Source: Chloroflexota bacterium (GTDB lineage Bacteria > Chloroflexota > Anaerolineae > Anaerolineales > Villigracilaceae). Taken from it: 36,358 nucleotides of DNA. Below, piece by piece: positions 5,659-14,295 of this stretch. How positions within the stretch are numbered: position 1 is the first letter of the stretch; each line of letters starts with the position of its first letter. The notes under the pieces were generated by a model. The model worked only from the letters and a program-made list of their open reading frames with translations, had not been told where the DNA came from and did not search any database. Both the position numbers and the translations under genes were made by a program. The stretch is taken from contig JACRBL010000016.1 of NCBI GenBank assembly GCA_016234485.1, forward strand, positions 1 to 36,358, read 5' to 3'.

Positions 5659-7938
5659 TTACTTCTTCTCGTCGGGCTTTTCCTGTTCGGCAGGCGTATC
5701 GAACTGCAGGGTCTTATTCCTGCGGATCGCGCCGAGGGCGACAATCGAAAGGATGATGATCACGATCACGCCCGAAGCGATCATTAGCGGCAACAGCCAG
5801 GAGGGACCGTCCATGTTGGCGGAGGGTTGCTCGGTCGGCGCGGCGGTTGCGATGGGCGTCAATATCACCTGCTCCGAGCCGGGGATGGATCCGCCCACGT
5901 TGGAGAAGTGGGTGAGGCCCTCGCTCACGTCCACCTGCACGCCGTTCGTGATCGCGAACACGCCGGTCAGTTGCGTCTTCAGCACGTCCGAAAGCAGGGA
6001 GCCACCCGCCATGGTCACGCCTTCGTCGGAGTTGCCTGAAACCACCATCACCAGGTTCTCGGGGTTGAAGGGCGAGGCCGCCAATTCAAGATAGCCAACT
6101 TGCACGCCAGGCGGGACGCGATACACGATCTGCATACCCTGCTCTTCAGCGGTGTTCGTCTCCAGATTGAATGGGGCCGGGAGCGACTCGTTTAGCTCGC
6201 GCATGATCGGTAACGCGCTGGCCTTGCCCACCACGATCAGCGAAGCGTTGGCGCGCATCTCTTCCGGTACGGCGTTGGCGTAGGCCACGGAAAGATGCGA
6301 GATGGACGGCTTGGAGATCGCGCCCAGCGTATAGGCCAGGTCGGCGGCGGCCTTCCAGCCAATGGGATCATTCTCGGCCAGCACAAAGGCCACGTCGCCG
6401 AGGTCGCTCTGTTTCATGAACATCACGGGGAAGTTCTTCAAATCTACGCGGTAGGATGTGGCCACAGGCGCCGCGTCCGCTACGGGGAGGTGAAGAGCCG
6501 TCTGGTTGGAGACCAACAGCCACGGGTCCGAGAATCCCGAAAAGTCGCAAGAGAGATTCGGTTGCATTCGAGCCTGGACGGTGAGCGTGTTCTCGCCAAA
6601 GCGCAGCGCGCCGGGCGGAATCTTGATCTCCAGCGTGGTGATCTGCTCCGTCTCTTTCGAGAACGGCACGCTGACGATGATCTGTCCGTTGATCTCCACG
6701 GCGATGGATGAAACGCCATAATCCAGCAGGCCCGAATGGTAATAGACCAGTTTCACCACCCCTTCCTTCGAGGTTAGTTGTTCTTTCGCCGCGAGGAAGG
6801 TGTAATCAATCTGGTCAATGCCGATGCCCTGAATTTGCTGGTTTTCATAGCCCAGGTCGGCGAGGGTGAAATCTTCAACGACAGGCAGCGAGCCAGCCAG
6901 CGTCTGCACGTCGCGGATGTACGAGACGGCGGGATTCTGGTGGACGAAGATCTTGCCAGAGCCAGCCGCCTGCGCCGCCTTGATGACGGCCGGGCCGCTG
7001 TTGCCGCTCACCAGCAAAACCACCTTGTTGGGGTTCCAGGGCGAGTGAGCCATTTGCAAAACGCCGTCTTCGGTGGATTCGGGCGGCAGGTTAACAAACT
7101 GTCCGCCCGCGATGGTCACGGGGAATATCACCTGCTCGAGCATGGGCATCTTGCCGGGCATGCCCACAAAGACCAAATGGCTGGCGGCGAGCAGTTCAGG
7201 CGTCACCTTGTCGTCGGTGATCAGGTAGAAGTTGAAGGTGCGGGAAACCAGCGAGCCAAAGCCGGCCATCACGTCCATGGCGGCCTGCAATTCCTCGGCG
7301 GTGGACTGGCTCGAAACCACCAGCAGGGTGGTATCGGGCAACAGCGAATTGCGGAGGAAGAACGGGGCGGGCAAGCGCGCCAGGTTCAGTTCGGGCGAGG
7401 CGATGTCGAACAGCATGTCGAAGCGTGAGGTCGCCAGCACTGTGACCGTTGTTCGCACGTCGTAAAGACAATCGAGTTGGGCGTTTAACTGAATGTTCAG
7501 TTCGTGCTGGCCGTTCTCGCGGATGGACGTAATCGCGTCCGCGGGGATGATGAAGGTGGCGGTTTTGTTGCCGCCCGCTTCCAGGCGGACATAGCCCAGC
7601 ACCTTGTTGTTGAATGTGACGGTGAGCGTGCCAGAGTAGGCGGCTGTTTTCCCTTCCACCAGGCCCACGTCCGCGCCGGTGAGTAGCACGTTGAAGTCGA
7701 GCGTGATCGAACCGCCGGGCTTCAACTGCCAGTTGGCGGGAACGCTAAAGATTCGGCGCGTCCCGTCCAACGGTCCGACCAGTTCCGAGTCTAAGTAGCC
7801 CAGGCCGGCAAACGTCACAGAAACGGCATTTTCGCCGCCCTGCAAATTTGCCTGGGAGGGCGCATCTGCCGCAACCCGAATGGGACTCAAAATCAACATC
7901 ATTAAAACAAGTACCGTAACAAAAGCCTTCGTATTCAT
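5659..7938 (-). CDS. BcsB-like polysaccharide synthesis/secretion protein
   Basis: This is a 759-aa exported protein resembling BcsB, the periplasmic partner of bacterial cellulose synthase that guides the emerging polymer. A signal peptide (about 1-26, ending AAADA-like VAADA) leads a long region of two repeated beta-rich carbohydrate-binding-type and alternating domains. A single C-terminal membrane helix (about 711-735) and a short charged tail complete it, the BcsB anchor plan. The start at 7938 is preferred over an upstream ATG (7974) because GGGAG sits seven bases before it and the signal peptide begins there. It is in line with the Wzz-GGDEF gene upstream (50-base gap). No BcsA with a PilZ domain is in the window; the GT2 at 9392, divergently transcribed, could be the enzyme it serves. 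Confidence 0.8.
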   Translation of the reverse strand: MNTKAFVTVLVLMMLILSPIRVAADAPSQANLQGGENAVSVTFAGLGYLDSELVGPLDGTRRIFSVPANWQLKPGGSITLDFNVLLTGADVGLVEGKTAAYSGTLTVTFNNKVLGYVRLEAGGNKTATFIIPADAITSIRENGQHELNIQLNAQLDCLYDVRTTVTVLATSRFDMLFDIASPELNLARLPAPFFLRNSLLPDTTLLVVSSQSTAEELQAAMDVMAGFGSLVSRTFNFYLITDDKVTPELLAASHLVFVGMPGKMPMLEQVIFPVTIAGGQFVNLPPESTEDGVLQMAHSPWNPNKVVLLVSGNSGPAVIKAAQAAGSGKIFVHQNPAVSYIRDVQTLAGSLPVVEDFTLADLGYENQQIQGIGIDQIDYTFLAAKEQLTSKEGVVKLVYYHSGLLDYGVSSIAVEINGQIIVSVPFSKETEQITTLEIKIPPGALRFGENTLTVQARMQPNLSCDFSGFSDPWLLVSNQTALHLPVADAAPVATSYRVDLKNFPVMFMKQSDLGDVAFVLAENDPIGWKAAADLAYTLGAISKPSISHLSVAYANAVPEEMRANASLIVVGKASALPIMRELNESLPAPFNLETNTAEEQGMQIVYRVPPGVQVGYLELAASPFNPENLVMVVSGNSDEGVTMAGGSLLSDVLKTQLTGVFAITNGVQVDVSEGLTHFSNVGGSIPGSEQVILTPIATAAPTEQPSANMDGPSWLLPLMIASGVIVIIILSIVALGAIRRNKTLQFDTPAEQEKPDEKK

Positions 7939-7988
7939 GGGGCTCCCTTCGTATAAAGCGCTTGCAGTCTTCATGGGTTGCTTCCGTT

Positions 7989-9101
7989 CTAACCGAACGG
8001 GCGAACCTTGTACTGGTTGATCTTGTGATCCGACTGCATGGAAATTTCCAGGGCCTGTTCGGTCTGGTTCACAAAGACATTGAACGGCTCGCCGCCCTGT
8101 CGGTCTGCGAGACCGATGCGCGGGTCGAGGCTGATGAAGTGGTCGCCATCTGGCTCCAGCATCATGGGGACGCTCAGCGATTCTTGAATGCTCGCCATTC
8201 TGCGGATGGCCGAACTGCCTTCGGTGGCGGGCAGAAGGATGGCAAATTCCATCTTTGACCAGCGGCCAACGATGTCATTGCCGCGCAGTTCATCTTTGAG
8301 GATATCGTTCGCTTGGCGCATGATGCGGTTGATGTAGGCCTGCGGAAGCGAATCGTAATATTCCTCGATCCCATTCAAATAGACAAAGGCCAGGGTCTGC
8401 ACCGCGTCGGGGCGCTTCGCCATCTCTTCGCGCACCTTACGCTCGAAGTAGGAGCGTGAGTAGGCCATCGACTCGTAGTCGATCATGCGGCGCTCGCCGA
8501 GTTTATCAATCGTGCTAGCCAGCATGTCGCGGAAGATCGCCAAGCCCGCGCCGACCACCAGGCCCACCAACAAGGCCAAAACGGCATCCTGCTCGGGGCG
8601 CGGATAGTACGCCTCGCTTGGCGGCATGGCCTTATCCAGGAATTGGATGTCGTAGGCGGTGTATAACTCCTTGATGAAGTCAATCGCGTACTGGCCGATG
8701 GCGTTCGCCAGCATGGCGGTCACCTGCGGGTCTGGCCCCTGAACGCTGAAACGGATGATGTTCGTGTCGGGCAAGACCGTCACCGAGGTGTCATATCCCG
8801 CGTAGTCGGCAGGTTTTCCATTCAACAGGCCGATGGCGTTGTTGATGATCTGCGGACTGTTGATCACTTCGGCGTACGTGGAAATGATCGAACGCTTGTC
8901 CAGGGCCTCGAGGCTGTTCACCACATCGCGCCCTTCCACAATCAACAGGTTGGGGCTGATGATGAAGCGCGCGTACGCTTCATAGCGCGGCTCCGCCACA
9001 TAGTAAGAATACGCCAGCGACAGGTTCACTGCCACCAGCGCTGAAGCGAGGATCAACCACCATCCTCGCTGAACGACTCGCAGATAATAACGAATTTCCA
9101 T
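7989..9101 (-). CDS. Wzz-type chain-length protein fused to a degenerate GGDEF domain with intact I-site
   Basis: This is a 370-aa inner-membrane protein. Residues 1-195 have the Wzz/polysaccharide copolymerase plan: a short cytoplasmic N-terminus, TM1 at about 14-36, an extracytoplasmic part, and TM2 at about 172-192 after a proline-containing segment. Residues ~215-355 lie in the cytoplasm and have the pattern of a GGDEF domain, but the catalytic signature is replaced by SKMEF (282-286). The inhibitory-site motif RxxD is kept (RGND, 273-276), exactly five residues before it. It is therefore probably not a cyclase but a c-di-GMP receptor that adjusts chain length or export, as PelD does for Pel. 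The start at 9101 has GGAG nine bases upstream; the TTG at 9116 is less likely. It is upstream of, and probably co-transcribed with, the BcsB-like gene. Confidence 0.82.
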   Translation of the reverse strand: MEIRYYLRVVQRGWWLILASALVAVNLSLAYSYYVAEPRYEAYARFIISPNLLIVEGRDVVNSLEALDKRSIISTYAEVINSPQIINNAIGLLNGKPADYAGYDTSVTVLPDTNIIRFSVQGPDPQVTAMLANAIGQYAIDFIKELYTAYDIQFLDKAMPPSEAYYPRPEQDAVLALLVGLVVGAGLAIFRDMLASTIDKLGERRMIDYESMAYSRSYFERKVREEMAKRPDAVQTLAFVYLNGIEEYYDSLPQAYINRIMRQANDILKDELRGNDIVGRWSKMEFAILLPATEGSSAIRRMASIQESLSVPMMLEPDGDHFISLDPRIGLADRQGGEPFNVFVNQTEQALEISMQSDHKINQYKVRPFG

Positions 9102-9391
9102 TGTTTCACACTCCAATCAAAATTGAATCAACGACCGCCAGGCACAAATACGCCATTAAGAAGCGCCGCCAGCAATTGAATCTCGAAACGATTCCCAGCA
9201 GGGCGGCTTTGGACTCTCGAACATACACATTCGTCGCGAAAAACTGCCATCATGCGCCGCACCAATAATTCTCACCGCGCAACGCCCCATAAAAGAGGGA
9301 AATCAGTAAGCGATTCTAAACTCGGTTACAATTGTCTAAATATCATTATACACGCCCTTCAATAATCTTACAATTTTGAAAGGTCTTCGCA
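9102..9391. promoter_or_regulatory. Divergent intergenic region between Wzz-GGDEF and GT2 genes
   Basis: 290 bp without a gene. It must contain promoters for both directions. A weak sigma-70-like pair reads toward the GT2 gene: TTACAA (9326-9331), 15-nt gap, TATACA (9347-9352), with AAAGG before the ATG. The spacing is short, so this is only a candidate. No hairpin or riboswitch was recognised. Confidence 0.35.
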
Positions 9392-10570
9392 ATGTCCCCT
9401 ATTGTACCTAGTCTGGCTGCCCTGTTTTGGCTATCGGTTGGAAGCATCCTTTACACCTACTTCGGCTACCCCCTCCTTGTCACCCTTCTCGCACGACTCC
9501 GCCCGCCCCTGCGCTTCGCTGAACCAAAAGAGGACCTGCCTCTCGTCACGCTCCTGATCGCCGCATATAACGAAGAACTTGCCATCGAAGAGAAAATCAA
9601 AAACTCCCTGAATCTCGACTATCCCAAAGATCGACTGCAAATCCTCATTGTCAACGATGGTTCCTCCGACCGCACCCGCGACATTCTCGACGAGTACGTG
9701 GGGCGCGGCATCGAAGCGTTTCACCAGCCCCAGCGCGGCGGAAAGATGGCCGCCATCACCCGCGGCGTCTCCGAAGCGCGCGGCGACATCATCCTCTTTT
9801 CCGATGCCAACAACACCTACCAGGCAAACACCATCAAGCAGATCATCGCGCCGTTCAGCGATCCGCACATTAGCGCGGTCAGCGGAGCGAAGGTAATCGA
9901 AAAAGGCGACGGCGGTTTGGGCGAATCCGAAGGGCTGTATTGGAAATACGAATCCTTCATTAAAAAACAGGAAAGCCGCCTCGGCAGTTGCACCAGCGCT
10001 ACGGGTGAAATCCTCGCCATCCGCAAGGGGAAATACGTCGCGCCGCCGCAGGGCATCATCAACGACGATTTCTACATCGCCATGCAGGTCGTCCGCCAGG
10101 GAGATCGTCTCGTCTACGCGCCCGAGGCCAAATCCAGCGAACGCGTCTCGCCCACCGCACAAGATGAGATCAAGCGCCGCTCTCGCATCAACGCGGGGCG
10201 TTACCAATCCTTCGCGCTCGCCAAACACACCCTGCCCATCAATAATCCCCTCTTGATGTGGCAAATTTTTTCGCACAAATTCCTGCGCCTCATGCTCCCG
10301 TTCCTGATGATCGGCGCGGCGCTCACCAACCTCGCCATCGTCCTCATCCCCGCGGCCAGCAACAACTTCTGGCTCATCCTTCTCATTGGCCAAGCCGCGT
10401 TTTACGGACTCGCCCTCCTCGGCGATCGTCTCCCCAAGAAAAGCAAACTGGGACGCCTGCTCTACCTGCCCGCCTTCCTGACCAACTCCAACATGGCCTC
10501 ATTGCAGGGATTCATCCGATTCCTGCGCGGCGGACAACTCCACCTCTGGGAGCGCATCGACCGACGGTGA
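9392..10570 (+). CDS. Family 2 glycosyltransferase, membrane-bound (processive-type)
   Basis: This is a 392-aa enzyme with a GT-A fold: an N-terminal membrane helix (about 7-30), the nucleotide-sugar motif LIVNDGSSD (85-93), a DxD-type segment SDAN (137-140), an acidic pair NDD (224-226) and RRSR (262-265) where processive enzymes have Q/RxxRW. Two or three membrane helices follow (about 294-345). This plan is shared with IcaA/BcsA-like polymer synthases and with membrane GT2 enzymes of EPS clusters. It lacks a PilZ domain, so it is not BcsA itself. It is divergent from the Wzz-GGDEF/BcsB pair and followed 34 bases later by a GT4 gene, probably in one unit. The donor sugar cannot be read from the sequence. 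Confidence 0.88.
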   Translation: MSPIVPSLAALFWLSVGSILYTYFGYPLLVTLLARLRPPLRFAEPKEDLPLVTLLIAAYNEELAIEEKIKNSLNLDYPKDRLQILIVNDGSSDRTRDILDEYVGRGIEAFHQPQRGGKMAAITRGVSEARGDIILFSDANNTYQANTIKQIIAPFSDPHISAVSGAKVIEKGDGGLGESEGLYWKYESFIKKQESRLGSCTSATGEILAIRKGKYVAPPQGIINDDFYIAMQVVRQGDRLVYAPEAKSSERVSPTAQDEIKRRSRINAGRYQSFALAKHTLPINNPLLMWQIFSHKFLRLMLPFLMIGAALTNLAIVLIPAASNNFWLILLIGQAAFYGLALLGDRLPKKSKLGRLLYLPAFLTNSNMASLQGFIRFLRGGQLHLWERIDRR

Positions 10571-10604
10571 AGGGGGTTACACATCCCAGGCCGAATCCAC
10601 ACTC

Positions 10605-11747
10605 ATGCCCAATCCTCCTAAAACCTTAATCATGGATCTGTCCAACTTCTACGGCGGCGCATCGTCGCGCGTCCTTTCGATGCTGACGCGCTTCCCGTCA
10701 GGCACGGCCGCGCTCGCTGGCCTGGAAAACGGCGCGGTGACGCGCGAAGCGAAACGGCTGGGACTCCCCGTCCACGTTCTCGGCAGTCGAAAGACCGATC
10801 CGCGCATCCTGCCGCGTCTCGTCCGCCTGATCCGCACGGAAGGCTTTCAGGTGTTGGACACGCAAAACATCCAATCGAAATTCTACGCCAGCCTCGCGGC
10901 CAGCCTGACGCGCGTGGCGCTGGTTTCCACCATCAACAGTTGGTACGAAAATGAGCACGGCGGCGCTTCGACACGTGGAAAAATTTACACCGCGCTCGAA
11001 CTCGCCACCAATCGCAAACTCGCGCTATACGTCACCGTCTCCGAAAAAGATCGCGGCATGTTGTTGCGCTCGGGCATCCCTGCCGACAAGATCGAGTTGA
11101 TCTACAACGCCGTGGACACCGCGCCGCCGAAGATCGGGCCGAACTTTCTGCGCGCCCAATTCAACCTGCCCTCCGACGCGTTGATCTGCCTCGCGGTGGG
11201 ACGCCTCGTGCGCATCAAAGGCTACGACGTGTTGATCGAAGCCATGCAAGAGGCCGCGCAAGAAATTCCAAATCTTGCCTGCGTCATCATCGGCGAGGGG
11301 GAGACGCGCGCAGAGTTGACGCGCCAGATCGCAGAGGCGGGCTTGCAGGGACGCGTGATCCTGCCTGGCTACCTGCCGCGCGAGAGCATCCTTTCGGCGC
11401 TGGCTTCCTGCGATATTTTCGTCATGCCCTCGCGCTACGAGGGGACGCCCATCGCCCTGCTCGAGGCTGGCTCGCTGGCTTGCCCCATCATCGCCTCGAA
11501 CGCGGGCGGCATGCCCGAACTGGTTTCCCACGAAGAACACGCGCTACTCGTGCCGCCCGAAGACCCGCACGCGCTGGCCCAAGCCTTGATCCGCCTCGCG
11601 AAAGACCGCGCCTTCGCAAACCGTCTCGGCGAAAGCGCGCAGAGACGCGTGCGCGAAAAGTTCAGTTTGGAACATCAAGTTAAGGCTACGGTGAACGCCT
11701 ATCAAAAGGCGTGGGCGACACGCTCTGAAATTGGTCAGCGGATGTGA
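10605..11747 (+). CDS. Family 4 glycosyltransferase (GT-B)
   Basis: This is a 380-aa retaining glycosyltransferase of the GT4 group. The C-terminal donor-binding half shows the usual marks: IYNAVDT, VGRLVRIKGYDVLIEA and MPSRYEGTPIALLEAGS, with the E-x7-E pair, then ASNAGGMPELV. The N-terminal acceptor half begins with a Gly-rich stretch after MDLSNFYGG; an alternative start at that Met (10632) is possible because no strong ribosome-binding site precedes 10605. It acts at the cytoplasmic face on a lipid-linked glycan. It lies between the GT2 and the deacetylase on the plus strand. No transmembrane segment is seen. The specificity is unknown. Confidence 0.88.
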   Translation: MPNPPKTLIMDLSNFYGGASSRVLSMLTRFPSGTAALAGLENGAVTREAKRLGLPVHVLGSRKTDPRILPRLVRLIRTEGFQVLDTQNIQSKFYASLAASLTRVALVSTINSWYENEHGGASTRGKIYTALELATNRKLALYVTVSEKDRGMLLRSGIPADKIELIYNAVDTAPPKIGPNFLRAQFNLPSDALICLAVGRLVRIKGYDVLIEAMQEAAQEIPNLACVIIGEGETRAELTRQIAEAGLQGRVILPGYLPRESILSALASCDIFVMPSRYEGTPIALLEAGSLACPIIASNAGGMPELVSHEEHALLVPPEDPHALAQALIRLAKDRAFANRLGESAQRRVREKFSLEHQVKATVNAYQKAWATRSEIGQRM

Positions 11748-11926
11748 AGCGGACACCTACACCGAGGGCAAGTGCGGTGTAAGCGGATGAAGCGCCGCCC
11801 CATCCATGTAGATACCCATGCCGTGACGAATCAAGTCGTTCCCTGCGGTTGATCCTTTACATGCCGCTCCGAAGAACTGCTAAATATAAGAGAGACTTCC
11901 ACTTTAGTAATAACAGGAAAAAATAA
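11748..11926 (+). other. Intergenic region between GT4 and deacetylase genes
   Basis: 180 bp with no gene. A small hairpin (ACACCG with CGGTGT, about 11760-11782) follows the GT4 stop and may attenuate transcription. An A/T-rich stretch (CTAAATATAAGAGAG, 11879-11893) and AGGAAA precede the deacetylase ATG, so a separate promoter is possible. Confidence 0.3.
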
Positions 11927-12979
11927 ATGTACCTCAACCCCGTCGACACACGAAAAACCCGGCGCTCAAAATTAAAAGAAGCGCTCTTTTCCTTCGCCTT
12001 CCATAGCGGACTCGTCCGCTTCGGGCGTGGGTTCAACAAAAACTCACTCACCGTCCTCAACTATCACCGCATTGACGATCCCGACCGCGCGGACTTTGAC
12101 ACCTTCAAACCGAACGTCAGCGCGCGTCCCGCAGATTTTGACCGTCAGATGGATTATATGGCGCGCTGGTTCAACGTCGTCTCGACGCGCCAGGTCGTGG
12201 ACTGGCTGCGAGGCGGCAAGCCTCTCCCGCCCCATGCCGCGCTCATCACCTTCGATGACGGATATTTGGATAATTACACCAAAGCCTATCCCATCCTGCG
12301 GAAACACAATTTCCCCGCCATCATTTTCCTCACCACCAATTACATCGAAAGCGATCTCCCTTTTTTTTGGGATTTGGTCGCGTACTGCTTCCATCACACC
12401 AAATTGAACCATATCCATCTTCCCAATGGAACGCGACGCGAATGGAATGGCCGCGCCGAGGGCGAACAGGTTAGCGGAGAGTTGATCGCAAGCCTGAAAA
12501 TCCTCAGCGAAGGCGAGAAACGCGACTGGACGGCGCGCCTGCCTGAAATGCTGGAAGTCGCGATCCCCGCGGGGTTCTTCCGTAATTCGATGGTGAGTTG
12601 GGATCAGGTGCGCGAAATGAGCCAGAACGGAATCGAGTTTGGTGGGCATACAATGAGCCACCCCATATTGACTCGAATCCCGATCGAACAGGCAAAAATA
12701 GAGATCCTTGGCTCGAAAATGCGCGTGGAAAAAGAACTTGGAAAAGAAACAGTGGGATTCGCCTACCCCAACGGCCTCGAAACCGACTATAGCGCGGGTA
12801 TCCAACTGGCGGTAAAAGAAGCAGGATGCGGCGCGGCTTTCACCCTGTTGAACGGCCCCAGCCCGTTCGAGGAAGTGAAGCGCGAACCATTCACCATCCG
12901 CAGGATATTCATCTCGCATCGGCACACACTCCCCCGGTTCGCCGCGCTGGTGAGTTGGGTCAATCGGTATCGGGGTTAA
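11927..12979 (+). CDS. Polysaccharide deacetylase (NodB-type)
   Basis: This is a 350-aa member of the carbohydrate esterase 4/NodB group. The catalytic and metal motifs are visible: LITFDDGYLDN (107-116, the D-D pair) and GGHTMSHP (about 238-245, the HxxxH metal site). There is a long insert between them (about 150-215), as in EPS-locus deacetylases. It would remove acetyl groups from N-acetylated sugars of the polymer or of a lipid-linked precursor. There is no obvious signal peptide, so it may act in the cytoplasm; a short hydrophobic stretch near the N-terminus (about 19-31) is too weak to call. AGGAAA lies upstream of the ATG. It is the last plus-strand gene of the EPS locus. Confidence 0.88.
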   Translation: MYLNPVDTRKTRRSKLKEALFSFAFHSGLVRFGRGFNKNSLTVLNYHRIDDPDRADFDTFKPNVSARPADFDRQMDYMARWFNVVSTRQVVDWLRGGKPLPPHAALITFDDGYLDNYTKAYPILRKHNFPAIIFLTTNYIESDLPFFWDLVAYCFHHTKLNHIHLPNGTRREWNGRAEGEQVSGELIASLKILSEGEKRDWTARLPEMLEVAIPAGFFRNSMVSWDQVREMSQNGIEFGGHTMSHPILTRIPIEQAKIEILGSKMRVEKELGKETVGFAYPNGLETDYSAGIQLAVKEAGCGAAFTLLNGPSPFEEVKREPFTIRRIFISHRHTLPRFAALVSWVNRYRG

Positions 12980-12983
12980 TTAT

Positions 12984-13047
12984 CGGACACGGACGCACGG
13001 ATCTCTTTTTTGAATAATCCGTGAAATCTGCGTGATCCGTGTCCCGA
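12984..13047. repeat. Inverted repeat between convergent genes, probable terminator
   Basis: The 70-bp gap between the convergent deacetylase and GT4 genes holds two nested inverted repeats. The outer arm CGGACACGGA pairs with TCCGTGTCCCG. An inner ACGGAT/ATCCGT pair lies around a T-run (CTCTTTTTTG). Similar CGGAT/ATCCGTG intergenic repeats are widespread in bacteria. The T-run and position suggest it also ends transcription. Confidence 0.55.
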
Positions 13048-13050
13048 AAT

Positions 13051-14295
13051 TTATTCTCTTGTAACCACTTCCTCAAACACAGGCATCATCAAATCTGCCA
13101 CTGTCTTCCAGCTGAAGCGCGTCTCTGCCAAGCGACGCGCGTAACGTCCCATTTCATCTGCCAGCGCGGGATCACGGACGAGTTGCGAGATTCGCTCGGC
13201 CAGTTCACGCGGCGATTGCGGCGGGACAATGAATCCGCTCTTACCCTCCTCCACCACCTCTGCCAATCCACCCACCGATGTGGCGACCACGGGACGGCCA
13301 AACGTGTACGCGGTCTGCAACGCGCCGCTCTGTGTGCCGCTGCGATAGGGATACACCACCAGCGACGCGACCTCCATCAACGGGCGGATATCCGCAAGCG
13401 GGACGTAGCGAGCGTCGAAGATGACTCGCTCCGAAATGCCCAACTCACGATTGCGATCCAAATATTTTTCCATGCTCACATGCTTGGTGGGATAACCCGC
13501 CACCACCAGCCGCGTCGAGACTTCCTTTTGCATCAACGCGAAGGCCTCGAAGAGGTCTTCCAGTCCTTTGCTCGGCGAGAGCAGGCCGAAGAATAAGATC
13601 ACGCGCTCGCTTTCTGTCAGGCCGAGTCGTTTCCGCAAATCAGCCGTCGGCGTGGACGGGAGACTTAGCAACCAGTCCGAGTTTCCGTGCGGGATGGCAT
13701 GCGTGTGCGCGGGCGGAATGCTCGGATGCAGCTCGAGAAAGCGCAGGCGTAATTTTTCGGAGAGGAAAAAGATGCCCGAAAAATTCTGATACACGATTCC
13801 GCTTAGGCGACTGACAAACGATGAGATAAAATCCTTCGCCTCGCGGTTTTCAAATTCGTGGCAGAGTTGTGTGAGCGCGAATCCGCGGCGGCGCAGGTAG
13901 GCGATGAACAACTCTTCGATCGGGTGTTCGATGCGTGTGAATTGGACGATATCGGGCTTGGCGCGCGTGACGAACGAGACGATCTTCATCCACGCCAACA
14001 CCAGGCGCATGGCGCGCACCACACGGCGTAACTGCCAGTGGATTTTTCCAAACATGCGTTGTAAAAATCCTTTGTGTTCCAACTTCATCGACGCGGGATC
14101 GAAAGCCTGCCACAATTGCAAAACCTTCGCCACGCGAAAATTATGCGGGCGATCGGCCAGCTCATATTCCGTGCCAACCAACAGGGTCACGTCCAATCCC
14201 TGATCTGAAAGCGCCCCGCACATCTGATAGGCAAAATGCACCAGCCCACCCCCGTTGTTCGGTTCCACCACCACAATTCGCAATTTATCGGCCAT
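13051..14295 (-). CDS. Family 4 glycosyltransferase
   Basis: This is a 414-aa GT-B enzyme. The N-terminal part has NNGGGLVHFAYQM (Gly-rich loop, about 13-25). The C-terminal donor half has ILFFGLLSPSKGLEDLFEAF, YPYRSGTQSGALQTAYTFG and a GGLAEVVEEGKSGFIVPP segment. The E of the first E-x7-E position is replaced (SGTQSGALQ), as in some GT4 branches. Its start overlaps the end of the upstream GT4 by 11 bases, so the two are translated together. It is the last gene of the long minus-strand EPS unit. Confidence 0.88.
   Translation of the reverse strand: MADKLRIVVVEPNNGGGLVHFAYQMCGALSDQGLDVTLLVGTEYELADRPHNFRVAKVLQLWQAFDPASMKLEHKGFLQRMFGKIHWQLRRVVRAMRLVLAWMKIVSFVTRAKPDIVQFTRIEHPIEELFIAYLRRRGFALTQLCHEFENREAKDFISSFVSRLSGIVYQNFSGIFFLSEKLRLRFLELHPSIPPAHTHAIPHGNSDWLLSLPSTPTADLRKRLGLTESERVILFFGLLSPSKGLEDLFEAFALMQKEVSTRLVVAGYPTKHVSMEKYLDRNRELGISERVIFDARYVPLADIRPLMEVASLVVYPYRSGTQSGALQTAYTFGRPVVATSVGGLAEVVEEGKSGFIVPPQSPRELAERISQLVRDPALADEMGRYARRLAETRFSWKTVADLMMPVFEEVVTRE

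Noticed and set aside
9431..10393. 320-codon minus-strand frame opposite the GT2
   Set aside because: Antisense shadow; the plus-strand frame has all the GT2 motifs.
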